From contig JAEMBT020000006.1 in the NCBI GenBank assembly GCA_018873245.2, positions 12,408,387 to 12,472,386 on the forward strand: a stretch of DNA of 64,000 nucleotides. Reading direction: 5' to 3'. Of the stretch, positions 11,330 through 47,900 are shown piece by piece; position 1 is the first letter of the stretch; every line of letters begins with the position of its first letter. A program made the position numbers and the translations under genes. Origin of the DNA: Archegozetes longisetosus. Lineage: Eukaryota > Arthropoda > Arachnida > Sarcoptiformes > Trhypochthoniidae. The notes beneath the pieces are model-generated. The model worked only from the letters and a program-made list of their open reading frames with translations, had not been told where the DNA came from and ran no database searches.

Positions 11330-11830
11330 ACTCTGATAATTTTATTCGCAGTGACTCTTTTGGCACTAATTAGCACCAAAAGAATTTTTATGCGCTCCGT
11401 CGGTGCTAAATCAAAGACTAATGAAAAATTTAAAATCATTCTAATTTATCGACCAAAGAAAAAAGTGTTATTGAGAAAAATTATAAGTATTGACGATGAA
11501 AGATTCAATCGTCTTTCAATATATATATTTTTAAGTTTTAATACAAAGATAAGAAGAATGATACTTGAGCTATTTCTCATTAATTTTCTAGGTTTTTTAT
11601 TCATTTAAGAATGCTTCGGATAATCTATAATTTCAAATTTAATGCGTATTTTAAAAGAAACTTTTATGTATGCTATCAATGTGATTGAATAGTTTAAAAT
11701 ATTTATAAATTTATAGCTTATCAAATAAATGGACAAATCATTAAGAGTGTTTATAATTTTAGGCTTATTTTAGTAATTTTTAAAAATTTTGTACTAATAA
11801 TTTATAACACGAATGAATCCAACATTTAGT
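11330..11830. repeat. Dispersed repeat family, copy 2
   Basis: This aligns with 2770-3050 plus 3885-4110 in the same orientation and contains the same 26-bp near-palindrome (11357-11382). It lacks the 834-bp insertion found in copy 1. A plus-strand frame of 85 codons here is accidental, since it is not kept in copy 1. The LINE begins directly after it. Confidence 0.65.
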
Positions 11831-11839
11831 TCTTATGTG

Positions 11840-13345
11840 CTTGTGCTTTTGCAAATTTGTTTTTTAATTTTTTTAACATGATTATAGACAGAGAAAAAAT
11901 TCCAGATGCGATGAAAATTTCGTATGTAAAACCTATTCTTAAGTCTGGAAAGGATAAGCACTATTTTTGCTCCTATAGGGGAATTTCTATTCAAAATATT
12001 TTTTTCAAACTTTTTGATAAGCTGATGCTAAATAATTTTATTCCCCATATTTGTAGAGAAAAAATAATACCTGTAACTCAATATTCTTACACGAAAGGTG
12101 TCTCAATTGAGAATCAGATCATTGATATAGTTTACTTAGTTGTTAATGCATTTAATAATAAAAGTATTATTTGTGTAGATTTGGTTTTTCTGGATAAGAA
12201 AAATGCATTTGATTGTATACGACATGATTTATTAATAGAGAAACTGCAAAAATATGGTGTCAGAGGTAAATATTTGAATTTAAAAATTGAAATGATGAAA
12301 GATAGGAAACAGTTTGTAATATTTGAAAATGAGCTTTCCAACAGTGTTAATGTGGACTCAGGTGTAGCTCAAGGTGGATCGTCGTCCCCTTTTGAATTCA
12401 ATACATTCAAAGCTGATATGGGAAGCTTAGTTAAGAGCTTTTTGTTTGAATATGCAGATGATTCGGTATTAATTAAGATGATTGAGAGTGAAAATGATTT
12501 TCTCATACTTCAAAATGATTTAAGCATTGTTAATCAATGGTGTATTTTAAATGGTTTGAATCTAAATGCAACGAAAAGTAAACTATTGAGGTTTCATTGA
12601 AAAAGAGTGAAATTGTAAATTTTAGGTATACTATAAATAATACTTTGATAGAGCAGGTGCACAGCCATCGACACTTAGGTGTAATTCTTGATGATAATTT
12701 AGATTTTAATAATCAATGTGACAAAATTGTCTCTAAAGTGTTGCAAAAATGGGGTCTTTTAAAATACATGTGTAAGAAAGCTAATGGTGACATTTTTTTA
12801 AGACTATATAAAACGTATATTTTGCCTATTTTAAAATTTTCAAATATAGGATTTTCTCCAAATATTTGTCAAATTAAAAGAATTGAATGTGTTCAAAGAA
12901 AGGTAACAAAGTTTATATGTAGTAAATTAGGTCAATTCGAAACCTCATATGCAGAAAGGCTAAAAGCACTCAATTTAGAATCGTTAGAAACTAGAAGAAA
13001 AGTTAAAATTTTAACAATTGTGCAAAAGGTCAAAATGAAACATGAATTGATTTCAACTAGTTGGCTAAATAGATTTAATTTTAGAGAAACTTCTAGGCAT
13101 GGGCCAAAAATAGAGATAAACAAGACTAGAATAAACTTTTGCGATAAGAACTTTTTCCATGAATCCTCAATACTTTATAACAAATTACCAAAGGAAATAA
13201 GAGATGTCAATAATATTAGTGTTTTTAAGAGAAAAGTTGTCTTGTATTTAAATTCATTTTAAATTGTAATTTACTAAAATAGGATGTATAACTAGTTTGT
13301 ATATTCCTCACTGAAAAGTGAAAATAAATTATTATTATTACTATT
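11840..13345 (+). mobile_element. 5'-truncated LINE (Jockey/CR1-like non-LTR retrotransposon)
   Basis: The body encodes the reverse transcriptase and its C-terminal region. Visible are LKSGKDKHYFCSYRGISI, a finger/palm block KKNAFDCIRHDLLIEKLQKY, the catalytic EYADDS (about 12446-12465), the thumb block HLGVILDDNLDF, and the C-terminal YAERLKALNLESLETRR of Jockey/CR1-like elements. The endonuclease and ORF1 are absent. The frame changes near 12590-12600, where FH-stop is followed by KKSEIVNF in another frame. The motif before the YADD box, usually PQGS.LGPLLF, is degraded to AQGGSSSPFEF. Coding ends at 13262 and the 3' end is an ATT-rich tail at about 13328-13348, typical of the group. It is inactive and fairly old. 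Confidence 0.85.
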
Positions 13346-13609
13346 ATCAACACTTTATTGTCGAGTTAATACAATTCGCAAATCATCACTTTAGATACAT
13401 CAAAAAGATTTTCCTTATATAAATTATTCATAAAAATTATAAAATTTTCTCTAAAAAAGTTATTTATTTCAATTTTCTTCGTTAATATAATTCTAGCGTG
13501 TTTTGCAAGATTTCAGATTTAGCACCTTCTTGTCATTACTTTTGTTTGAACAATATTCAGATTCTCAACGTAAAGCTGAAGCAATTGTTGAGATAGAAGA
13601 CTGTTGTGG

Positions 13610-13852
13610 TTAAGGGCAGATGCATACCAATTGTCGATTATTCGCGTAGTTTCTATTGTATGATAATAAGTAAGGCCAATTCAAGTTCCAGAATAAGTGC
13701 TCTTTATATATAGGAAATACACTCTTTACATCTCTTCTTAACAAAGTTTCGTTTGATGAAAATAACCCAATAGTAGCGGACGATTTATTAGCATATCGTT
13801 GACTAAAAACAGTCATAAGAAGCAAGCTAAGACTTAAACTGAGCGCAAACAT
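13610..13852 (-). CDS. Hypothetical small secreted protein (80 aa)
   Basis: From the ATG at 13852 the frame opens with MFALSLSLSLLLMTVFSQ, a good signal-peptide shape, followed by about 60 polar and aromatic residues with only two Cys near the end (VCICP). It lies 3' of the FAS stop on the same strand. I recognise no family. It could be a small secreted peptide, a first exon of something larger, or a chance frame; an upstream in-frame extension to 13951 looks like noise. Treat as weak. Confidence 0.25.
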   Translation of the reverse strand: MFALSLSLSLLLMTVFSQRYANKSSATIGLFSSNETLLRRDVKSVFPIYKEHLFWNLNWPYLLSYNRNYANNRQLVCICP

Positions 13853-13859
13853 TTCTAGA

Positions 13860-14272
13860 CTAGAAATACTTAAATATTCACTAAAACAGTGACTAGTTTT
13901 ACAATTAACTTTCCTGTTAATTAACTTTTGATCTATATTTGTTTGACACAATTGTATTATTTAAATATGAGACAAGTGAATGTTTTTTGTTGAAAAAATT
14001 TTATTAGCTCATCAATTATGACATAATTACTGGTTTATAAACTAAATTATTATCATTATTATAATAATACAGTTTATAAGTGTTGCAAAAAAAATTCAAA
14101 TTTAATGATTATAAAATCGAAACAAATATCAAAATTATAAAAATGAAATTAAAACACTTTACAAAACAATAAAAAGATGATTAATAATAAAAAAGTAAAA
14201 AATAATTCAAAAATTGAATGCAATAAAAACATAAAAAAACATATTTAAGCAAAAGATTAATTGGTAACTAAT
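13860..14272. other. FAS 3' flank
   Basis: Strongly A/T-biased DNA immediately downstream of the FAS stop codon. It must hold the FAS 3' UTR, but I see no canonical AATAAA on the minus strand within the first 150 bases. Confidence 0.3.
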
Positions 14273-37764
<23,492 letters not shown>

Positions 37765-39812
37765 TTTGCGTTAAGAATAAGACCAAAGAACAAGAATCAA
37801 CCAGAAAACAATAAAACAATATTTGAGAACTTTAGATAACTTGAATCTACGAAATTCAAAAATGAAAGTTTTACTGATTGTATTTGATCACTGTTATAAC
37901 TAAATGCTAAACATTCCTCAATTGTTTTGTTTATAATCTATTTTTGAACATCTGCTTTTATACTAAATCACTTAATTCGCTTCAATGGATTTGCGTAAAT
38001 CTTCAGTAAATCTTCAATACACTCAATCAAATAGGGAAAAATAAAATAATTAAAATGGCATTACTTTAAGTTGGTTGAATTTTTCCACTATAAGAAATAA
38101 ACTTAAGGATCATTAGATAACACGAAATACACATTAAGTCATGACGAATTGAATTTCTTTGTTATAGAGTGCTTCGGATGCGAAAGCCTTCAACTTTTTA
38201 ACTGGTTTATATTTTACTAATTCAATAATTACTGATTTCAGCTTTCAAACTATTCTGACTAAAATTCTTTGTCAATTCTCTGACTTGAGAATTCTCTGAC
38301 TTCGGAATTTTCTCTCTTGAAGTTGGTCTTTTTGTTTTCATTATTTAGATACAAATGTTATTAACTGTTACGCCAAACAAGAGTCTGAAGTGCACGAGTA
38401 CTTATCAAAGTGTTTTTCTTTCAAAACAATATCAAATGTTAATTCAGTTAATGCTAAGATTAATTGTTTTCCTAAACTTCTACGCATTTGATCTTTTCTC
38501 TGAGAATTATCTTGATTTTGCACAAACTGCTTGCTGTCTAACATTGAGTTGACTTGAATTTCAGCTCAAATGATCGATCAGTTGACAGAACATTAAATTT
38601 AGATTGTTTTATTGTGGAAAATTTGTCTCATTTCATATTCAAAAGTTCTGTAGAATTACAAACTTTAATCCTTTGACAGTAAATAGCCTCTTTTATATTT
38701 TTATTAAGACTATCGTCAGCTATTATTGAACACTGATTCTCTTATTGACGTTTGGTTTTTTCACAGAATCCAATGCTATGGCCGAGTGATACTAAAAATT
38801 TCCTAATCCATTATTCATTTGAAGATGTGTGCAGTACAGATCTATAATTAATAACCAAATAAAGTAGTTTTGTTTAACTATACAGAGTATCTTTTATTTT
38901 AGTTGCTCAACATTAAACCGTATGCTTGTTTTCATCTAAGTTAAACTGGATTTTACTGTAAAGCTTATTATAAAGCATTTCATATTTCAAATAACAATAT
39001 AGGTCATTTTGTTTTATAATGACTGCGCGTAATGTGTTTATGTCTTAAACGTAATGACTCTCAGTTGAACCCAGCACTTATTTGTCAAAGTATCAAAGTG
39101 ATCAGAATCTATTTTTCAGACATTCTCAAAATAATATGTTTTTCATGCCTTTTTTCAAAGAAACCTTGAGTTGTATCAGGAGTTTGCTTTTATCTCCGAA
39201 ATCTAGGCATTAAGCAAAAATAATTATAGCAAATATAATCTTAAGTATAAGCTTTTTATAAGATTTGACAGGAATCCCAAGTAAAAAAGTTAAAATTTAA
39301 GAAACACATTAATAGAGTAGCAAGAATTTATTATTTTTTATAAAGTTTAATTAATTTGGAAAATCAAAAATTCGAAAACCCAGCAAAAAATGATTAAAGT
39401 TCAGGTTGAAATCTCTTAAAATCTCAATTTTAGACTATTACTTCTTTTTGTTAATGAATTTAAGTGAGCGTTGCTTATTTCAAAATAGATTTTCCTTTAA
39501 AGTGCTAATAAGGTTACACAACTCTCGAATATATATCGTGTATAATTGATAAGTAGAGGAAACTCATTTTCTATCTAATTAAGTATCTAAAATTAAAAAC
39601 AAAATAGAAAACAAATCGTGATTCAAGTAAGAACTAGAATCGAGAAATATCGTCAAAATGGATAACTGATGAATTTTTATTAATACTCTTAGTATCTCTA
39701 AAAGACATGTTAAAAATAATTTAATGTATTTATGTTGATTATTGAGTGTTGTTATAAAGATTTGCTTAAATTAAATTAGACACCCAGATTAAACATATAA
39801 TAACTGACAATA
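37765..39812. other. Intergenic stretch between FAS and PAN gene 1
   Basis: It should contain the FAS promoter and 5' UTR (right of 37764) and the 3' UTR of the PAN gene (left of 39813). I see no additional gene; a 65-codon plus-strand frame at 38355-38552 has no recognisable features. Confidence 0.4.
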
Positions 39813-42800
39813 TCAAGCATTACGAAGAGCAGCTCGTCTTTTATTGTAAACAATCATTCCGATCACTGCCAGAAATCCTCCTAATAATAGCATGAATATT
39901 CCGACACCAGCGCCGGCACCAGAACTGTATCCACTGTGTCCACTACTAGAACTTTGACTGTTCTGGGTGTTTGACACTGTTTTGGTGATTGTGGCCACTT
40001 CACCGAAATATACTTCGCATTGTTCGTCAGCTACGGTAACAACAGTATTACCTTGATCATTAACCGGAGATAACACGCAAATAGGTTGTGGTTTAATACT
40101 GTTGACAAGTTTTCCCTGACAGTACGAAAATCCAAGACATTTACGCTTCGATTGCATAGTAACGCATCTTTTGGCACATTGTTCTACTGTTAGACCTTTA
40201 TAGAATACAATTCTCATTAATATTCAACTTGTAAATCATAATTCCAAGCATTTTATTCGTGCTTAGAATGTGTGTCAAAAACCGAGTTCTTGGCTGAAAA
40301 TATTCAAGTTCTTTGTGCGTCATCTTTTAGTATGAAACATATCGTACCTGTTACTTTTATGCGATCTGTTCCATCGATATTAGCGTAATTGACTTTAGGC
40401 TGGGCTCTGAAATCTGAGGCATAATTTCTGGAGTAACGTCCGCAATTAACATAACTAGGGTTTATACTCAACGGAATTGATTCATTTATTCGATTATTGA
40501 TGTTGTGTGATTTATGAAGAAAGCATTTGTATTGAATGGGTGGTCCTTCGCCCGAACTGCACATATCGAAGGATTTACATTTAAATGATTTTTCGTTAGA
40601 ACAGGCAAACGCACATTCCTCTATATTGTCCGCAGTTACGCGTTTAGCGGCTGTTCTCGGGGTGATAACTCCCGCTCCGATACGGGTATATTCAGAAGCA
40701 TAATACCCTTAACAACAAGAAAACACTTTTAGTAATGCTAAACGTGATAAAGCCATTAGGATCTTAATGAAAATTAAAGTAACAAAAATGCTGAAAACTT
40801 GAAATTTGGAAAAAACGTCAATAAGAAAATTATGATTGGATGAAACTTACTGTATAGTAGAGCGCAATCAAACTTCTGTTCATATGTACTATTATAAGTG
40901 GCGTCAAACATTTCTTCAGCATGAAATGTTGATAATATGCATTCTTGAGTTGTTGTGCAATAGGAAAATGAATGACAGGTATTGTTATGGAAGTCATCGC
41001 ATTTCTGTTGGCAATTCAAATAACTCGTTGCCTGTACCAAAGTTAGTCTCTTATCTTGAGTTGATATTTTGAAATGTGTCGTCGATTTTAGTTTATAGCG
41101 ATCGTTGTTTACTGAATAAGAAAAACGTTATTACATCTCAATTTATTCATAGTTAGAGAAAGTAAACTAACGCGTTATTTGATCGTCTAAAGTATTTGTT
41201 TGACCAAAATTGAATCCACTTTTGAACTGAACTGCAGTCAATTTCATTGTCTGATTAGTGGGAAAATTGATAATCACAATGAAAAGGTGTTTACAGGTTT
41301 AGTTGAATAGATTAAAGTGAAGTCACCTCTAATTGTCCGGTTGAGTTCGTTATATATAAGGTGAATGAGAGGGGTTTGGCTTGAATTTTGTATGGATTGT
41401 TTGGAGTAGCCCGTGTTTTGTTTTGAATTTTAGACAATAGTCTGTTCATTGTCATCATTGAGTAACCCTTAAGATTTTCTATCATAAAAAACCATATAAT
41501 TACACGATTTATGATCAGTTTTAACATTCAGCTCAGACATACTTTGATAAGTTGTACAATTCAATGACTTAACCATCTCTGGCTTCTGTGATGGGTCTAA
41601 AGAAGGATCACCTATAATACACATAAAGTTAGAACATATGGAGAAATAATTGCAATTAGTGTCCAAATCAAGACAGCGCCCCGAACAATCTTGAGAACTT
41701 TGTACTAGAAATTGTCGAGAAAATTTTTTAAGCTTTTGCTGACCGACCGATATCACGTGAAAGTCAACTAAATTTTTCATAAAATATTGGGTTAGTTTAT
41801 AGAAATGTAAGAATGCGTATCAAAATTATTACGTAAGAATGGAGCTCTTTCTAGCATTAATGCACTGAAATACAATGTATTACTTCTCCATCCGATCATT
41901 GAAGTCGGTATACGAGTTGGAGGTATTAATAAATCATCGCCTGTGAATAGATAGCTCAGTAATTGCCTGTCGATGGTGTCCGCCTGCTGGAAGAGTTTCA
42001 GGTATTGCTTAGTTGTGACTAAGGAAAATGAATTCAATTTTAAGTCTCAAGCTTATTACAAATCAGTTTAATCTTAAGCTTTATTACTGGGAAATCCAAG
42101 TTGAAACCATTTAGAAAGTCCCTTCCTTAAGTAACAACTTTTCACATTAAAAACTTGTTGTTTCACATGAGACCAAACATCGATCGGTTGTAACTTAATT
42201 GTGAATTGATTTACATTTATTTGTGCCGACCATACCTGAGCAAAAAACATTTTTTAGTTAATTAGACGCAACTATAAAGAAATTAAAGTCTATATACTTT
42301 CGTCAAAGCTACGGTTCCGTTAGAAAACCTCAAAGAACTCATTATTGAAATATCAATCCTTAATAGCATATTGTTGGCGATGTAACTATTTGTATAGTTA
42401 TCCTGAAAATTAGAAAACCAAATGCCAATGAATGGATTTTGAATCTGAAGTATATACTTACTTTCACGAAGTAATGCGTGAAAACAATAGTCTTGTTGAG
42501 GGTATTTCTACCATAACCAACCAATTTATTAACTGTCCCCTCGTAGGCGACAGCAGGGATTCCTCGTATAAAGAACTAAATCAAAGGTAATTTTAATGTT
42601 TCATTTAAATGACGCATAATTATTGAGAAATTTAGTGTTGTGTGACTATTAATTCTATAAAAATAAGTTAACGTTCTGATGACTTACTTCTCCCATATAC
42701 AAAAATCCAGTGTTTTGTAGTAGTTCTGGTGCATTGATTGGTATTTTATACCCAGCTTTGAAATTAATCGAAACCAAGAAGTCATTAACTGCTTTCTGTT

Positions 42801-44530
42801 TGATAGTACATCCGCCGTTTAAGTCGTCGATCACATAAACAATACCTGCGCGCAGATCCCAAACAGTTCGGGTCGGATTTTTCAATTCGTTGCCTATTGT
42901 TTGTAAACGAGTAGTTATATAACTAATCTAGACTCATATTTAATTTCAGTGAACAAGTATAAACCTTTAAGAGGTCCATTATCAATGATAACATTATTAT
43001 TTCCGGTATCGACGGTCACTTCATCATAATAGAAGCCTGCATTCTTTAAGGTTTCGCGTTCTTCACTGTAATAAGATTTAGTCAGAGCCCCGGTCACATT
43101 GAATCCATCGTAACGCCAGGCCATCATTTTGGAGACATCATCATAAGTGAGTCTCCCATTATCGACCAAATTTGTAGGATTGACATCAGTGCCATTTCTT
43201 CTATAGCTTGGACTCATCACAACTTCTAGTTTCATATCATAGCTGAATCCAGACTTGAGATATGGAGGTTTTGGTGCATTCTTGATGGCATTCGGATCCC
43301 GACCACAGCCCACACCTAGAGGAATCTAAACAAAAGGGTTGTATAATCAATTTATCATAGTACTTATTGAATCTGTTGACGAATATTTTCACACTTCAAC
43401 ATAAAATTCTAGTTTTCGATTCAGTTTAAATTAAGTTTGAAATTAAAGCTAAATCGAAGATTAGTTTTAATGATTTAGTTATTGGTCAATTTGATGCCGA
43501 TTCATGCATACACTGATTATCTTTCGAGTAGAATTGACATAGGGCGTGAACTGGGCCACTTCATATAATTTCTTTTTCTTGTAAATCTGTCCAACATAAC
43601 TACCAACTGCTACCCAAATGGGTATCGCCATATTCTGGAAACCATACGGATTCGGAGAACTCGGATCTATTTCAAATCATTATTTCAAAATTAAGGCTGA
43701 GTTTGAAGTAGTTCTTTAACTTAATTATAAAAAAGTATAATCAAATTACCTGTGAAAACCCATCCCATAATACCATCTCCATAGTTTGCGTTCCATAAAT
43801 TTCCATTAAAATACCTCTTGTCTGGTGAGTTTTGGAAGTCTGATCTCCATGTCTAGTCAGGAAAAAGCTAATTGATAGAAGTATTTGTAAAAGAAGTTTG
43901 ATTTGTAAATTCATACAACAATCTGTTGATTAGTGTATATCATCCGCAAGAAAACAGAAGGTCCGAGTATATTACGGTCAACCTTAAAACCTCGAGACCA
44001 GAAACTGTCAACCAAAGTTTTAAGAAAATCCGGTTTGCTGTTGATATTTCCTAAAATACACCTTCCCTGATTTAAATAAAAAGTTTCTCCGGTTATTTCA
44101 TCGTATATGAACGTTCCGCCAACTCCCTTCCTTGCACAATATCGAGTCTTCCCCTTCTATTCACGATATCATAATATTCTGTTACGGAATAAGATGTTCC
44201 CTAAAATAATTGTGAAAAATGTTTTCTAATGATTTTTTGTCAATGCAGACGATATTTGTGACAATACTATATCTGTATAAGTAGTTGAGTTGAAACCAGT
44301 GATATCAGTGATTTCCCAAAGGATCTTATAGCCAACAGTCTTACTGCCACTTTTATCCTTTATATCAAATATGTTTGGTATTTGTGGAGCACCTTAAAAG
44401 TAATTTAAAACTTATCTGTACAGCTCAAACATCAAGTTTTAAGAATAATTAAATCATTTTTATTCATACATAGTGCTTGAGTGAAAAGATTTAGAAGATT
44501 TATAAACAAAAACAGTAAAAATGTGGACAT
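39813..44530 (-). CDS. PAN/Apple-domain type I membrane protein, tandem copy 1
   Basis: About 17 exons run from the ATG at 44530 to the TGA at 39813. Exon 1 (44530-44470) is a signal peptide, MSTFLLFLFINLLNLFTQAL. Next comes a roughly 500-residue ectodomain I cannot assign, with motifs YKILWEITDITG, GYKIPINAPELL and VWDLRAGIVYVIDD, rich in alternating beta-like segments. Then four Cys-rich PAN/Apple-like modules follow, among them QDCSGRCLD.., LNCQQKCDDFHNNTCHSFSYC, ECAFACSNEKSFKCKSF and EQCAKRCVTMQSKRKCLGFSYC. The protein ends with a Ser/Gly-rich stalk, one TM helix (VGIFMLLLGGFLAVIGMIVY) and a basic tail NKRRAALRNA. PAN modules bind proteins or glycans outside the cell. From memory, metazoan LolA-like families have a similar build; that is unverified. 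A single-base frameshift lies in exon 3 near 44131-44140. Confidence 0.72.
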
Positions 44531-44950
44531 TTTAATTAGAAACTTAATATAAAATTAAATATAATACATTTGATGAAGCTGCTACTCTCACAACACCCAC
44601 TTTGACTAAACAAATACAAACTAAACTATTGAAATAACTATTCGATAAAAGTTAAATCAATGTTATCTTCATTTCTCATAGAGAGAAATATCTATAAATC
44701 ATTTGATCAAATGTTGATTATTCAATATAAGTAATAAAATTGAATCTCCACAACTATTTAGGTAACTTTTGTTATGATTAAATTTTTTGTATAAAATAGA
44801 TTAAACTAATCAATTGAGTGAAAGATATGATTTTATTGTTGGAATAAGAATAGAAAGTTTTACTCAATCGTTATCTGATTAAAGCAAACGTATTTCAAAC
44901 TTATAATCGAATACAATGTTTATTACAATGAGTGCTTTATGTAAATCGCG
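44531..44950. other. Spacer between the two PAN genes
   Basis: A 420-bp spacer that must carry the promoter of copy 1 and the 3' end of copy 2. AATAAA on the minus strand at 44924-44919, 27 bases past the copy 2 stop, is a plausible poly(A) signal. Confidence 0.45.
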
Positions 44951-47900
44951 TTAAACGCTATTTCGAGCTTTCCTTTTCTGGTAAGCAATCACTCCAACGA
45001 TACCAATGAAAGCTCCCAATAATAGCATTAATATTCCAACACCAGCACCAGCACCAGAACTGTATCTTCCAGAGCTGTTTTTCCCAGAGCTCTTCTCTAC
45101 AGCTGTTGGTTTCGGTTGCAAATTGGGATTTCCATTAAAATACAATTCGCATTTTTCATCATTAGTGTAGTAAACATTATTGTTCTCGGTGTCAGTTGGA
45201 GATAACACACAAACAGGTTGTGGTTTTGTTTTGTTGTTCAGAAGTTTTCCCTGACAGTAGGAGAAACCAACGCATTTAAGTTTAGATTCACTTTCAACAC
45301 ATCGATGAGCACATTGTTCGACAGTTAAACCTTTAAGTAGGAATATTCCTTAATTAGTATTTAAGAAACTTTTAGTAGTTGTTATTTCTTCAAATTATTA
45401 ATCAATTTGAATTTTCTCCTGGTAATCAATTTAATTTCAGATTTCGCAATAAGATTCTGATAAACATTAAAAGTACTCAAACCTATCATTTCAATGCGAT
45501 TTTGTCCATCAAGATCAGTGTATCTCATATTTGATTTAACGTTGAAATCCGAGGCATAATTTCTTGAATAATGTCCGCAATTAATATACTGTGGGTCCAA
45601 ATTCAACATAATTGATTCGTTCTTTACATTTTCCAAGATATGCGTTGTATGAAGAAAGCAGTTATACTTGAGATCAGGTCCGTTGCTATAATCGCATTTA
45701 TCAAAGGATCGGCACTTAAAACTTTTTTCTGTAGAACAAGCCAAAGCACATTCTTCAGCATTTTTAGTTAATATTTGTTTAGTCGCTGTTTTCGGTATTG
45801 TTATTCCTGCAACGCTAAAACGATCGTATTCTGAGATATAATCCCCTGAAACGCATTTATTAAAAGGCTTAAATTGTATATGAATTTAGGTTTGGTTTGT
45901 TCCTTACTATAGAGTAGCGCACAATCAGATTTCTCAACATATGTATTACTATTATTTGAGTTGAATAGTTGTAAAGAATGCATAGTTGATAGTATGCATT
46001 CATTATTTGTTGTGCAGTAAGAAAATGAATGGCAGGTATTATTGTTGAAGTCATCACATTTTTGTTGACAATTTAGGAATCCGTTAGCTTGTACTAAAGT
46101 GAACCTCTTGTCATCGATTGGGAGCTTATAATGTGTGACCGATTTTAAAGTATAGCGATTGTTATTAACTGAAAGTTGAAAAAAGTTTCCTTGTCTCAAT
46201 CATATCTAATAATCTTAATTAAGGTTATAACACAAAGCTTAATAATTGTCGACAGCAAGAAACAAGAGCGTTACTATGTAAACCAGCCTGCCGTGCATAT
46301 CAGTTTGTTTCAGATTTCATTTATAATCTCATTTGATTACTATATTGAATGCCCTACAAGTTAATATCTGAACATATTATTGTCTGATGAAAAGCTTCCG
46401 ATAGCAAACAATTATTTGTCACAGACTATCGACAATTGCTGAGCTTAAGAGTGTGCAAAGTTATAGTTTACAACATACGTGCTATTTGCTCTTTCAGAGT
46501 ATTAATTTGTCCAAAATTAAACCCAGTTTTGAACTGAACTGCTGTTAAATTAACCATCTTTTGGAAAATTTAGTTATAAAATCAGAAAAAATTGTCTGAA
46601 TCGTGACTTACCTCTAGCTCTTTGGCTCCTCTATCTGAGTTGAATAAAAATAAAGTTAATGAAATTGGGGGGAATGAGAACCCAGGAATATCATTTGGAG
46701 AAACTTGTACTCTGCTTTCTATTTTGCTTAATAGCATATTCATTGTTAGCATTGAGTTATCGGTGGATCCTAAAAGATAATAATGTAATTGTGGTATGAT
46801 TTTGATAAGATCACTTTTAACAAAAAAAAACAATTAGACTCTATAGTTAATCCCATAATTCCGTAAACTGAGCACAAATTTTCTTCATTGTTGCGCAAGA
46901 CTAAATGACTTGATTTTGATAAGCATTTCAGCAAATTAAATACTTCAAATAAATACAAAATTTCGGCGGACTTATGGAACCCAATATAGTAAGCTTTATA
47001 GCATATCATCGTTGCAAATCACGTTTATATTCGCATTGAGCAACAATTAAGTTGAAATAAGCTGTCGGTAGAATATATCAGTATAACTTTAGCTCAAATG
47101 AAAATTGGCTTAATTTGCAACAATCACTATTTATGTTATATACAGAAAACTTTGCAGGACAAAAACTTTTTCAGAGTTCGTGCAAGTTTTGAGTAATTTA
47201 CAAGTGGTTTGCAAGTCTTACTTTGATATGTTGTACAATTGATCGAATGAACCATTTCTGGATTAATAGTTAGGGGATCACCATTCAGAATACACATGAA
47301 ATTATCACATATTGAGAAATAATTACATGTAAAATCAATCGAATCTAGACATCGACCAGAACAATCTTGGAAATTTTTAACCAAAGCTTCACTATAAGAA
47401 TTCTTAAGCTTTTGCTGACCAATCGATATGACGCGAAAGTCAACTGTTTAATATTAACTCAATAAATTGATTGTTATTTCATGAGTCTTATCGATAAACA
47501 AATTGATATTACTTGAAAACGGAGCTCTTTCTAGCATTAATGCACTAAAATATAGTGTATTACTCGACCAACCAATTAATGAGGTGGGTATACGAGTTGG
47601 AGATATGGCTAAGTCATTATCGGTGAAGAGGTACCTTAAGATCTGTCTATCAATATTATCTGCCTGCTCATACATCTTATAGTAATCCATTGTTGTTACT
47701 GAAAAAAAAGTTTTGTTGTAATAATTGTTGGTATATCATTTTTAAAACTTGATTACTGGGAAATCCGAGTTGAAACCATTTGGAAAGTCCTGGCTTTAAG
47801 TAACAACTTTTCACATTAAAAACTTGTTGTTTCACATGAGACCAAATATCGAGTGAATTAAGATTTAAGGTAAATTCGTTAACATTAATTGTAGCTGACC

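Noticed and set aside
11351-11608. 85-codon plus-strand frame
   Set aside because: It overlaps the dispersed repeat, and the other copy at 2770-3050 does not keep the frame.
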